From contig NC_089177.1 in NCBI RefSeq assembly GCF_947507565.1, positions 3,532,648 to 3,596,647 of the forward strand: 64,000 nucleotides of DNA, read 5' to 3'. Below, piece by piece: positions 52,561 to 64,000 of this stretch. This DNA comes from Oscarella lobularis. Taxonomy: Eukaryota > Porifera > Homoscleromorpha > Homosclerophorida > Oscarellidae. Position numbers and translations under genes: made by a program. The notes beneath the pieces were generated by a model. The model worked only from the letters and a program-made list of their open reading frames with translations. It was not told the DNA's origin and searched no databases. Position 1 is the first letter of the stretch. Each line of letters opens with the position of its first letter.

Positions 52561-53667
52561 ATGTCCTGGGGTCAGGGATATCACCAACAAGGCCATGTAG
52601 GTGTCAGAACGCGTCGACGAGTACCGATTGTGATTATCGTTGCTGCAGAGACCGAGTGCACCGGGCTACGGCGCTTCGTACGGTTCTGCTCCGCCACCAG
52701 CGGCTCATTCTGGCTATGGAGCACCGCCTCCAGCGGCTCATTCTGGCTATGGAGCACCGCCTCCAGCTCAAGCTCATTACGGGCAGCAGGAATATCACCA
52801 CAGCGGCCACGGATACGGACAGCCAGGAGGCTACGCCCCTTCGGGGCCATCGGGGGCCCCACCCGGCGTAGATCCGACGTTATTCGCTTGGTTTCAAGTC
52901 AGTAGTAATAAAAAATCAAATTGTTTCGATTTGAAAGTGTCTAAACTTCTTAGGCTGTCGACGCCGACAGGTCGGGTTCAATTTCCTCCGTGGAATTGAG
53001 ACAAGCTTTGGTAAACGGAAATTGGTCGCATTTCAATCAGGAGACGTGTCGCTTGATGATCGGAATGTTTGACAAGGACAAGTGAGAACCTTAATTAGTT
53101 AAATATTCCACGCCCACACCTTTTTGTCCTCGCAAAAAAAAAGGAGCGGAACAATTGACGTGCACGAATTTGCCGCTTTGTGGAAATATATACAAGACTG
53201 GAAGAGTTGCTTTGATAGGTACAACAATTTGGGTCACGTCTTCTCAGATAAATGAGTTTGTGTGTCTAGCTTTGATAGAGATCGTTCTGGATCAATTGAT
53301 GCTGGAGAATTGCACCAGGCATTCACCTCATTTGGATATCGTCTGTACGCGGATCTTTTGCGGAAAGGAACAGGGGGAGTAAATGCTGCGTGATTTAGGT
53401 CGATTGACTTTTGTCGTCTTTGTGTTCATCAATTCGATCGCGCCGACGTGAACACCATGAAGCTAGACGACTTCATTCAATGCTGCGTCATGTTGAAATG
53501 TCTAACGGACGCCTTTCGACGCTTTGACGTCCATCAGACGGGCGTTATTAACGTCAGTTACGAACAGGTGAAAAACAAATGTTTATTATATTTTTTTATA
53601 TGACTTGTACTGACATTATTACGTCCAGTTCCTAGAAATGGCCTTGGACAATACCCTGAGCATTTGA
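52561..53667 (+). CDS. PEF1: Peflin (penta-EF-hand protein)
   Basis: A calcium-dependent adaptor that dimerises with ALG-2 and acts at ER exit sites. The start ([12 protein letters not shown]) is followed by a Gly/Tyr/Pro/Ala/His-rich N-terminal region with two exact copies of [11 protein letters not shown]. The penta-EF domain has calcium loops [16 protein letters not shown] and [10 protein letters not shown]4 and EF5 are degenerate ([20 protein letters not shown]), as usual in the family. The domain includes [12 protein letters not shown]-type sequence ([18 protein letters not shown]). It ends [15 protein letters not shown] with stop at 53665-53667. Five or six exons. Confidence 0.93.
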
Positions 53668-53760
53668 ATAACTCGCACAAAATGAAGGAACAATAGCTAA
53701 CCTGTGTTTAGGCAGTACACACGTGTTTTTAGTATACGTAGCATTAGTTCTCTGTCCTTT

Positions 53761-56700
53761 CTAACTATCGGCTTGGACTGCATTTCCTCTCTGATCACTC
53801 CCTACATCGCTATTCTCTTTCTCTTCCACAACGACGCCGAGCAAACTGCTCCGATTGCTTCCGCTGCTGACGTCACTCGACGACGACCCGCCAATGATGA
53901 GACCCCGTTTTGAGTCTTCCCTCGAAAGGGAAAAATCGGTCGGAGGCCTCTGACTGGTCATGCTGACTGATCGCATCATTCTGGGACTCGGGGCTTGGAG
54001 AACGAGATCGGGATCCGTAGGAGTCATCACCGTCAGCTGGATGATGTCGTCTCGCGATCGAATTCCGGCGACCACTTCGTCGTGCGTCATCTCGCGCGCC
54101 GCTTCGCCGTTCACCATCACAATGATATCGCCTCGCAATAGGCCCGCTTTCTGCAAAGGAGAGAACACTGAAACTTAAATAATATGAAAATGACTTATCT
54201 CTCCCTACATTGGCTGGCGAGTCTTCGTCGACGTGGAGTATCTTCACAGGACCGTTGCCGCGGATGATGAATCCCAGTCCGCCTTCTGTAGCCTCGGCGC
54301 GATTCAGTGTGATTTCTCGCGGCGGATTGAACTTGGTGCTGGCGTTGAAAACTGGTAAGGGACCCTATAGGAAAAGATGAAATGACGAATTCAATTTTTT
54401 TGGGAACGTACAAGTCTCCGAAAGAAGTCGACTACGATGTATTTGCTGAATTCTGGTTTCACCGGTTTAATTTCGCGTCCAAGAACTCTTTCGCCTGCCC
54501 CAATGAGAAAAGTCTACTTCCTGGAAAAGTATCTACTGTATTGCCTATGTTTTTTACCCTTGATAGGCGTAACTTCTGTTAGCCCGTGCACTCGTTTGAT
54601 GCCCTTCAGTTCACCTATTTTTGTCTTGGCATGATTCAAGTCCATTTCGAGAATCTAGAAATATAGTTTAATTAATTAATTAATTAATTAATTGCCCTAT
54701 TACAAACTGAGCACCTTTCGAACTGCAGCCAATTTCTTCAGCAGTTTATCATCTTCCGTCAATTTCTTGCTTTCCTGGTGCAATTTGACGGCACTCTCAA
54801 AGCAAAGATGCCCTAAAGAACCGATAATCGGTTTCTTTCTCCCTTTTACTTCACCGACCCGCATATCTTTGACATTCTTTTGACGACAGTTGTTTCTCCA
54901 ACGACTCAAACATTCCCGTCAACATTTCGCCCTGTTCTAGTAGCTCAGCCATAGTCAACTCATCATCGTCTTTAATTAAAAAAAGAATGATCTCTATATG
55001 ACGAAATCTCTTGCTTTGAACCGTACCAAGGAAATCCACGCAAGCAATTCCAGCGTAGAAAAAGGAGAGCGCTTGAAAATGAGTGCGCTTAAGCTAAAGT
55101 CGCAAAAGCAATCTCAGATGAATAATATTGACCATTTCTTGGCACGTACAGAAATCATTGTTTTCCAGAACGGAGTCATCATTTCGGATAAATATTCGGA
55201 CGACTCCAAACAATCACAGACCCCTTTGTAACATTGAGCCACCTAGACTTAGACTGTGAAAACTCTATACGTGTATTTCGTTGTCTCTTTGTTTACGTAG
55301 GCTGTCTCTTTGGCAATATTTATAGCTAGTTCAATGTCGCCTTCCTGTTCAGTGACCATCATCACTTCCCAGCTGCATTCATGAGCTTGAGCCTAGAGAA
55401 AAAATAAAATTTTCTCTAAAATTGCATGCCCACTTACTATCATTAGACTGTAGAGAAAGTCAACGGATGGCTTTGATATGTCCAAGCTGGGAGCGTTAAC
55501 AAAAGCCTGCCCAAGCAGCATCAAAACTCCTAAGGAAAAAAATTGTTGAGATTTTCGGTGCTAATATCACGTTTACCGGCTGCCTGTTCAAAAAGATGAA
55601 CAGCCTCTTCCAAGCCATCTTTAGTGGAACGATTCTGTGAGATTATTAATTAATTAATTATTTATTTAAAGGGCAAGGTAGCTTTACCTGCTCTATAGCC
55701 AGTTGAGAATACAATGCAGCAATGTTAAACATCACATTGGCCTAGTAAAAGAATTTATCTTAATCGTTAATTAATTATTCAAATAAAGATAAAGAGGTCA
55801 CTTTTTCAAATGCTGTTGATTGTTGTGCAGCAGCCGTGCCCACCCACAAATCAAACCTAAAAGTCAGCAGCCATCAACTTTTGAATAATAATAATAAAAA
55901 GAATAAATACCATTGAAAGTAAACCTGTCCAGCAAAACCCTGCGTCGGATAGAAGCGCTTGTCGAGAAAGTGAAGCTGATTGCAATATTCGTAGAGAAGC
56001 TCGAGTCCCGCTTTGTCCCTGCCAGGCTGTTGGGTCATCTGAGTTGGAAAAAAAAGAGACGGTAAGTCATCCGGAGGAAGTGAGACAGACAGACAGACAG
56101 ACAGACAGACACTACCTCTCGCATTCGATTGATCTCTTCAAGCGGCTGAGAAAAATCATCCAAATCATTCACGTGATAGTGATCGATGAGATAAGGCTAA
56201 ATCGAAAAAAAAAAGAGTCAGCGAGGTATCTAATTAAAAATGAGCAGTACCTTGACGACTTTGTCGTATTTCGCCTTGACCGACTCCTTGAGCGGAATAG
56301 GCAAGAGAGGAATCCTCGTCGTAGCATTTCTAAAGGTAACCAAGCAACGTTGAATAGTCGGTTCAAAAGAGAAACCTCGCCTTATTCTAATCGACTTACC
56401 CGGCCGTCTGATAGATGAGAATGGCGCTATTGAGCTCGTGCAATTCTTCGCGCAGCATCTTGATTTTGCACTGGTAAAAACTCAGTTCCATTTCGGCTTT
56501 CTTCTTCGCCTTCGCGTCGATGTTGGTTCTAGATAAGGTGTGACGCGAGAAGAACGACGGCGTTGTCGTCGCCTTCGCGAGAATAGGGGTTTTCTGTACC
56601 GTAAGAGGCGCTCTGCGCCTCCCTTTAGGAGAATCTCCTTGTTGAGTTCGTAGTTGATCTTCGATCGACGCGATTGCTGTTTCGTTCGCATCGTCATTTC

Positions 56701-56775
56701 GTACGAATGGCGTTGGTTTCCCTGATGGAGGGGCAATTTCGTATCGAGAAGGAACGAGCTTCGTTTCTTACCCAT
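53761..56775 (-). CDS. RHPN: Rhophilin (HR1-BRO1-PDZ Rho effector)
   Basis: The start at 56775 reads MGKKRSSFLLDTKLPLHQGN. The Rho-binding HR1 helix, SRRSKINYELNKEILLKGGA, follows, then the BRO1 domain, with GLELLYEYCNQLHFLDKRFY (about 55930-56025) and EKANVMFNIAALYSQLAIE (about 55690-55830). The family phrase MIAQAHECSWEVMMV lies at 55350-55445. The PDZ domain is formed by GGLGFIIRGNGPVKILHVDE and SPANVG, then AGLLRGDIIVMVNGEAA (54060-54150). A Ser-rich tail ends at 53761. Introns include (TTAA)n at 54667-54693 and 55644-55664, and (GACA)n at 56083-56112. The domain order is that of rhophilin 1/2. About 12 exons. Confidence 0.92.
56083..56112 (+). repeat. (GACA)n microsatellite in a rhophilin intron
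   Basis: About seven AGAC units in tandem in the intron before a BRO1 exon. Confidence 0.85.
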
Positions 56776-57009
56776 CCTCCTTCAGCAGCTCCACTCATGT
56801 CTCAAGTTTGGCCGACCACGCCTATCTCGATCCTAGAAACACGCCTTCGTTCTACGGGTTCTACATCTCGTGACTCGCTTTCCAATACGGGCTACTCTGT
56901 AACAGCTCGTGGCGTCGCGTTCACTCGCAAACGAGCTTCCCTTTCGCCTATAAACGCTAGCGCGACTCCTACGTATTGCAGATCAAGCGGCGTCCGTCCG
57001 TAAATCGCC

Positions 57010-60000
57010 ATGGCAGCTCGACAATCAAGCTCAAGCAGATCCGTTCTTCACGACGGAGGCCAAGTCGAAGGTAAAACGAGCGAAAAATAGCACGAAAGAC
57101 GGAGAAATACCCGAAACACCAACACCAGGCCTAACTGAAGCTCTAATCGACGCGGCGTACGACAAAGACGCGCAGGTGCGCGCGTCCCTCTGCAAATCGC
57201 TCGCCCAAGTCGGCAAACGCACGCCGAAGCTCATGCTCGACTGCTGCTACACGTATCTCGTCAAACGGCCCAAACTGGCGCGCGGTCATCGAGTCGTTCT
57301 ACTTCAAACGATGCAGCACGTCGTCCAAGAGCAAATCGACGACGTCGACGGATCGCTCGCCGGAAAACTCGTCCAACTCGGTTCCGTCGAATTGACTCAG
57401 ACGAAAGTGCGTTGACTCTTCCGGACCACGCCCACACATTTTATGATATTGATTATTTTTTTATTTTTAGGACGTTGTTCCCGATTGGCAGACGGCATCG
57501 TCGGGATTGCTCGTCGCCTTGGGTCGACGAAAGGAGTACGGTGCCTTGGTGATGGATGAACTGATGACCAAATTTGGTGCTGGGACGGTACCGCATTTTT
57601 TTGTTGTTGAAACTCTGGGAAAACTCGCTTCCGAAAACGGTACTCTCTCTCTCTCTCTCTCTCTCACTCTGGTTCCAAATTCAATTACAGATATACATAT
57701 TTATTTTTTTTGTAGTGTATGGGGTTGTGCCTCGCGTCAAAGATGCTTTGACGCGGATGTTGCCTGTTATGGCTGGAATCAAACACGATAATCTAAAGTG
57801 GGCTTTCTGTTCATGTGAGTTGAGTATCAATCATTTTTGTTTGTTTATTTATTTATTTATTTGCCTATTTATTAGGTTTGGCTAAGTTTTGTGACGCCAT
57901 TCTCGACTACATAGCCAATATCGAAATGGCAAGTGACAAAAGCATCACGTCTGAAATGTACTTTGGAGAAATGTATTCGGCTTATGACGTCATGTTTAAT
58001 TTGTGGCTTGTATCAAAAGAGGCAAAGGTGAGAAGCGAATAGTTGCTCACGTGTGAAACAATGGAGTTCTTTTTTTTCTTTACCCAGTTGAGGTTGGCTG
58101 TCATTGATGCAATTGGATACATGAGCCATTTGATGTCGACGGATCGCCTGGAAGAAATCACGCCGCGACTCATTCCCATGCTCTCGTCGCTCTACAAAAA
58201 ACACACAGATCATTTCTATATAACAAATGTAAGGGTTTTGCATAAGGGAAGATTTGTCCCTGTGAACGCGTTCCATAGAGCATTTGCATGTGTCTCGATG
58301 CCGTGCAAAAGAGAAATCCGGCGATGTTGGATCCGTATATCAACGTTCTGATGAATAGCCTTCATCCTGTCGTGAGTTTTGATGTGTCTTGGGGGGTGGG
58401 GCGGAAAGTTAAGACTTCTGCTCTTTAGACGTGCGTTCCAGCTGATTTTGCGAATCCCGTAACGGTAAAAAATCACAACGAGCTTCTTCGTTGTTTCAAC
58501 GTGTTAGGTGATAACGAATGAATTATTATTATATCTTTATTTCGCGCGACTTTCTTTCTTATTTTAGCGAGATCCTATTCCGATAGAGTAGTCGGGTTCT
58601 TGCTGCAGAAGCTGGAAGTCAAGGACGAGCGCTCGAGAATCGGAACGCTGGAAATATTGAAGCATCTTGTCAATTCGTCGGACGAAGAAATGGACACGAA
58701 AAAATCACTCATCGTCAGCGGACTAAAAATCCTTCTCTCAGAAACAAACAATCAGGTAATAGAATACCTAGACAATAAAAATAAATAATGAAAAATAATT
58801 TATTCAGGTGAAAAAGATGCTGGCTCAACTTGTCACGTCCATGGCCCATCACGAATATCTGAGTCTAGAGGGAGGACATCTTTTGATTGAGTTTATTGTG
58901 CGACAGTGCGCTCTAACGAGCGGATCAGACGAGGCAAGCAAGACTTGAATTGTAAACTTATCTATTATCGATTCTCTTTTTAGCCAAAGTCTCCCGTTGA
59001 AAGAGAAACTGTCGGCAATTTGCAGCTGAGACAAATGTGCGAGAACGTTTTGCATCTAATCACAACGACAATCCAGCACACGGAATCGGTAGTGGACTCG
59101 CGCGCGCGCATCTCTCTTTCCTCTACGTAGTTTTTCGCAGGTGCTTTGGCCTTATTTGCTTGAGTGCGTCGTTCCGCCGCAGTACACCGAAGCGATGGGC
59201 TCGCTCTGCAGAAGCGCCGCCTATTTGGCGAACAAGAAACGCGCCGCGAACGCGGACGACTACGAACTTGACTACGAAATTCTAGGTACAAACAAACAAA
59301 CAAACAAACAAACGTTCGCGTGTCTCTTAATGTTTTTTTACGTGCGTCTAGTGAACGTGCCTAAACCGGCGGAGATGATTTCTCGACTTTTGGTAGGGGG
59401 AGCAAAGAATATTGGAATTTTTTTTTTCGAAAAAACGGTGTTTAGGTCATGGCTGGTCGGCCTCACGGAAGCGGAGGTCGCGGTTTGCACGTCTTGAATC
59501 TCATGAAGGATACCGGTCCCATTTTGAACGAGGATCTCGTCGAATTGTGGGACGCCGTGATTCCGAAGCTCACCCAATACCTTGAAGGTCTTGCCCTCCC
59601 TTGGCTGGACGGCCTTTTTAATTAATTAATTAATTAAACACCTCGTATTTTCTAGAGTACGCGAAAGAGAAGGAAGAAAAAGAATGGAGTCAAAAAGCGT
59701 GGGAAGATCTAGTGTTGAAAGTACATGCCATTCGTTTTAATTTTGTTAGTAAAGAGTCTCTTACCTTCTTTCAGTTGTTATCTAAAACGTTGGACGAAGT
59801 GAATGACGAAGAATGGACGTGTGAACTTGGTTCTGCTATGGGAAGACAGATCAGTCTCTATCCGACCGCCCAGCAGGAAGAAAAGGTGCGGACTCTTTTC
59901 GCGTGCGAAGTATTTGGAGCGGTTCTTCTTTTTTTTTTTTAGAATTTTCTCTACAAATGTCTTGGCGTCGTGTTGCGGAAATCGACGAGCCGTCAATTCA

Positions 60001-63000
60001 TTCACGATCATCTAAACATATTGTTTTCCACTGTGGATCATTCTAGTCAGATTGAAAGAGAGGTCAGTCGATTATTCGAAGGGACTCCTGGTTCTCTAAC
60101 GCGGCGCTGTTTTAGGGTTGTGCTATGGCACTGGGATTTTGCGCCACGGCTCATCTCGACTCGGCCATTGAGAAGCTGGAGTACGTTGCTAAGGACGACA
60201 TGGTGCGAAAACCGACGGGATTTCTTGGACTAATGAAGGTGATGAGAGCTCACGAAAGCGAAGAAAAAAAAAACAGGTTTTCTTTTTTTTATTGTAGGAT
60301 AAAACGGAAGCTGAAGTGGAGAGAGTGAAAAGCACCGTGATGTTGTGCTACGGACAAGTGACGTTCTTCGCTCCGCCAGAGTAAGAACGAAAATATTTTG
60401 GATACACGGGGGAGGGGGATTATATGAGAAAATGTAGTCTTATTACATCGCGAATCGAGGTGAACATCTTGCGCAGCATCAATCCTCATTTCACCAACGT
60501 CAAAGTGAACAAATGCGCAATCCATTTTTAGCTAGCGTGACGTAACGCGGTTTCGTTTTGTGTCGCCCCAAGGATACGAGTGTGAAGCAGAACTTAATTC
60601 GCGCCGTCGATCTCGTCGGAAAGGCCTTGCATCCGAGTCACCTACAGACGAACGACTTCGTCTTTCAAAAACGATCCGATCTGCTCATTCACATGCAGAA
60701 CTACATCAAAGCGGAACCGACGGGCTTCGTCATAGCGAGAGAGACCGTTTCGTTGGCGATGGACGCCTGCGCTACTCTAGTGTAAGTCGGAAAGCGAAAA
60801 TATATATAATTAATTAATGCTATGTTTTTTCCTCTTAGAATGCTCGATCCTCAATTGACTGAAGCCGACGAATTCGATTTGATTAAAACGTGCACCGACG
60901 CTGTCTATCGTCTGCCTCGCGTCGAGACCCTTCACGACGATAAAGCGACGAAGGGAAAGAGCGAAGCGACGAAGAAAGAGGTACTGTAGAAAATCTACGT
61001 ACGCGTCTCGTCTATTTTTTTTCGTTTCCCAGGAGACCGCCGCAGCTCAGCGTCTAATGAATACGACGGTGGCTAGTCTCAATCAACTGCTCAAGCAAAT
61101 TCTGCTCAAGAGAGTCGATCCAAACGGATTGGAAAACATTACAAAGGTAGTCGCGATTTATTTTGATTGGCGAGACTATTTTTTTCTCACTGTGCTTATA
61201 GCATCTCGAACCGTGGGTGGTCTCCGTCGCTCCGCACGAACGGCATTTGGCTTCGGAATCGTTTTCCAGCCTATTGCATTGTTATCTTGATACCGTTCAA
61301 CCAGAGCCGGTTTGTGCTTCGTCTCAACGCGCCGGTTCTTCTACGCCGCTCTCTCTAGGGCTCCTCGTTCGTCAATCTCGGCAATTTGCTAGCGCGAATG
61401 ACGCCGCGCTGCACCGATCCCGAATTGGCCGTGCGACAGAATGCGATCGAGTCCATGCAAACGCTCCTTCGAATATCGGGAAGATACGCCGGCATTTCGC
61501 CGCACTCCAAGGACCAATTCGTCGATGCCGTCAGCCTGCTCAAAGACCGAGCGCAGAAGGACGAAGCCAACGCCTTGTTTGGAGTCGTCAACGATATGTC
61601 AAAAGTAGGAGAGATGGGGGGAAAAAAGGAGAGAGAAACGTTGGCTTACCCTTCTTTAGGTTTTGAGTAAGAAGTTGCCTGCTGATCAGCTGATTCCTTA
61701 TATCTATCGTCTGCTCGACGGGCTCATCGATGCTGTTTCGCACAGTTCCAGTGGCGCCTGCGTCGTTTTGAATAGCCTCTTCAAACTGCGCGGCGGAGAA
61801 CTCACAACAGAGGCACCAATAAAGGGAGATTTTGTTGATTTTTAATTATTTTTTCTCGTCTTCAGGTGAGCAGTCTCGTGAAGGAGATCATTGAAAAAAT
61901 GACGAAAATCAGTAGCACGCAAACGCACACGGGTTCCCTGAGGAGTTTGCGAACGTTAGCCGTTCATCATCTCCAGACTGTCATCACGACGTTGCTCGAC
62001 TATCCAATACCTTTAAACCAGTATTCGACTTAGGAATAGAGACGCATCTCCAATCTGAATTTCGAATCTCTTCTTAGAAATGTTATCGAGACTTGGCAGA
62101 CGTTGGCCCAGGACAAACAACTCGTTGTCAGCATTTTCGATTTGCTCTTGGAGCTTCTATCGAGGAGTCTACCGTACTCGGAGAAAGATCGAGGCTCGTC
62201 TGGTCCCGTTCGACATCCGACCCCCGTTCCAAAGGCGGTTACGTGCGCCTTTACTTACACATTTGGTGTTGAAGATGTTGAGCCGCTCGCAAAGGAGCAC
62301 TTTCATCGGCTATTCGCGGCTCTTCTAATTCGAATCGGGTCATGTGCCGTCATCACGGAACCCGCTCCTGGAAAGAACAAAGTGGCCGAGCCTAGTTCAG
62401 TCAGGTAAGGGAGGTGGAATCGCCGAGAAAGAAGAGTTTGGGATATGGGGTCTAGTTGTGCTACGGATGCGATGAAAGAGCTATTGACTTTGGTCAAAGC
62501 CGAAGCCTTTTTGACGACGACTAGCGAGGAAGGAGTGTGGGCTACGATCTGCACGCCGGATCGTTATTCGGAAGGGGTCACCACATTGGCTTGGTTGGCT
62601 ACATCGTCGTTTTATATATATATTTGCAGAATAGGGAAGATTTTTTTCTTCAGGGCTCTGTGTCGACACGCTCCGGAGGAAGTGCCGAGAGTCGTCAATT
62701 TTCTGACGCCGGTCCTGTCGAATCTATACGAACCGCAGAGAGTCGTAACGGCGGCGTTTTTTGCCGAGGTAAATGTTGGACGTACGCTAGCTCGTCTCTC
62801 TTTGAAACGCGTTCGTGTCGTGCGCACAGTTGATTCATCAGCAGTGCTTGGGCGATATGAATCTCGTGGAATTGTTGATGAATAATCTCCTCGGTCGGCT
62901 CGTCGATTCGTCTCACTACGTTCGCATGTTGTGCGTACGCGGTCTGGGCAACATAGCGAGCATAGGCGGAGAACAGGTCAAACGCCCTTTTTAAAAAGTG

Positions 63001-64000
63001 TGTGTAACCTAATTTTAATTTTCTGCTGTTCCCTCAGCTGAAAAAATACACGACGACCGTTCTTTCGGCTATGATGGCCGGCATGGACGACAAGGAAGAT
63101 CCTCACGATTTAATCACGCTCGAAGCGATGGCCGGCTTGTCGAAAATCGTCGACGAGATCGGCGAGTCGCACGTTCGTCCCATTCTCATTAACATCTGCA
63201 TTCGCATACGTCCTTGCTTCGAGAAGGTAAACGAAACTTTCGAATGATGCATTGAATCGCTTTTATTTTTCCTCGTAGGATAAGGCTCCTGTTCGCGCCG
63301 CCGCTTTTACTCTTTTCGGCAATCTGAAGCGATTCGGCGACGGCCCGTCTCGCGCTCCGTTTCTCGAGCAGATACACAATAACTTCATCACGCTTCTTCT
63401 GCACATGAACGAGGACGACAAGGACGTTGTCAAAGTGAGCGAAGACAGAGAGAAAATTTTCGAATCCTTGTATTTTTTACTGCACCCCAGGCCTGCAAGA
63501 AAGCTCTCCGACAAATTGGCCTGCTTTTGGGCTCCACAGCCGTCAATGACATGTTTCAGAAGCATTTGATTGAAGACGCTCAATTGCACTACGGCGAGTT
63601 TATGAACGATTTGGCTCGGCTTCTCGTAAGGTCGTCCCTCTAATCGATTTATTCGTCGATTCTTTGGTCTAACAGATTGCCGACTTTCCCGACAAGATCA
63701 ATTTCTACACCATGAATTGCGTCGGCTTTTTTAAGAGCGTCTGGCAAGCGATTCGAGCGAGCGCGGCAATGTTTGCAGGCACGAAAGAGAACAAAGGGGG
63801 AAAAAAAGTTCCCTCGCGATTGTCTCCTCCTAGGTTTTCTATTGGGCAATCTTCCCAAAGCGGATAGGAACACGATATCGAAAGAGCACGTCTGCGCCGG
63901 TAAGTAAGCTCCTTGTCAGCGCACTAACGCGATCGATAAACGCTCTCTAGCGTTGAAAGCGCTTCTGAAGGACGCCTCGCCTCGGGTTCGAATGATGGCC
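57010..64000 (+). CDS. MROH1: Maestro heat-like repeat protein 1 (3' end outside window)
   Basis: MROH1 is a large HEAT-repeat protein; vertebrate MROH1 has been linked to lysosomes. The ATG at 57010 opens a short exon, then LTEALIDAAYDKDAQVRASL. Landmarks in vertebrate order are DWQTASSGLLVALGRRKEYG, SEMYFGEMYSAYDVMFNLWL, KLRLAVIDAIGYMSHLM, SLYKKHTDHFYIT and NHNELLRCFNVLARSYSDR. Further right come MAHHEYLSLEGGHLLIEFIV, VLWPYLLECVVPPQYTEAM, ETVKSTVMLCYGQVT-type sequence, QSSSGACVVLNSLFK-type sequence, AALKALLKDASPRVRMMA. The vertebrate protein ends about 15-20 residues further, so only the last few codons are missing. More than 25 exons with 45-90 bp introns, several with simple repeats: (CT)n at 57642, (TTTA)n at 57844, (AAAC)n at 59288, (TTAA)n at 59617. 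Confidence 0.95.
57642..57667 (+). repeat. (CT)n tract next to a 5' splice site in MROH1
   Basis: Thirteen CT units begin three bases after a GTA donor in the MROH1 intron at 57639-57715. A pyrimidine tract at the 5' end of an intron is unusual. Confidence 0.85.
57844..57873 (+). repeat. (TTTA)n tract in an MROH1 intron
   Basis: A TTTA/TTTG tetranucleotide run of about seven units just before the acceptor ATTAG. Confidence 0.8.
59288..59313 (+). repeat. (AAAC)n tract in an MROH1 intron
   Basis: Six AAAC units directly after the GTACAA donor. Confidence 0.85.

Overview
The window is nuclear DNA of a very gene-dense animal. About 30 protein-coding genes are packed into 64 kb, most with many introns of about 45-90 bp. 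Neighbouring start codons are often less than 100 bp apart and convergent stop codons as little as 15 bp apart. Nuclear receptors, a receptor tyrosine kinase, NECAB and rhophilin make it metazoan. The compact introns, the mid GC content, the divergence from bilaterian proteins and the unfamiliar receptor ectodomain suggest a sponge, perhaps a homoscleromorph such as Oscarella. That placement is inference; no marker gene is present.

Layout. 1-10.8 kb: 3' part of NUP93; two nuclear receptor genes head to head (one HNF4-like); SNAPC2 and RPRD1 in tandem. 10.8-11.9 kb: a repeat-rich island with hairpins and a small two-exon gene-like unit. 11.9-21.5 kb: TSNAXIP1, a GALNS-like sulfatase, two small orphan genes, a broken sulfatase fragment, and glutathione synthetase. 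21.6-32.3 kb: an ANKRD11/12-like ankyrin protein, a chromodomain protein with a predicted C-terminal membrane anchor, an orphan gene, NECAB and MAN2C1. 32.3-43.2 kb: a lineage-specific region with a tandem array of a receptor tyrosine kinase (one vestigial copy, one without kinase, one complete), then two paralogous secreted proteins with a CUB-like domain, basic cleavage sites and a Cys-rich tail. 43.4-64 kb: RAB5IF and RABIF divergent with almost no space between them, an intronless Kelch-cytochrome b561 gene, an FKBPL-like gene, two tandem OXCT (SCOT) genes, gamma-glutamyl hydrolase, peflin, rhophilin, and MROH1 running off the right edge.

Most genes are conserved housekeeping genes with no common pathway. 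Three groupings may matter functionally: the nuclear receptor pair with a shared promoter region; SNAPC2 with RPRD1 (both act in RNA polymerase II transcription); and the receptor array beside candidate secreted ligands. Gene products were named by recognising conserved segments by eye. Exon limits come from GT-AG sites and reading-frame continuity, without transcript data.
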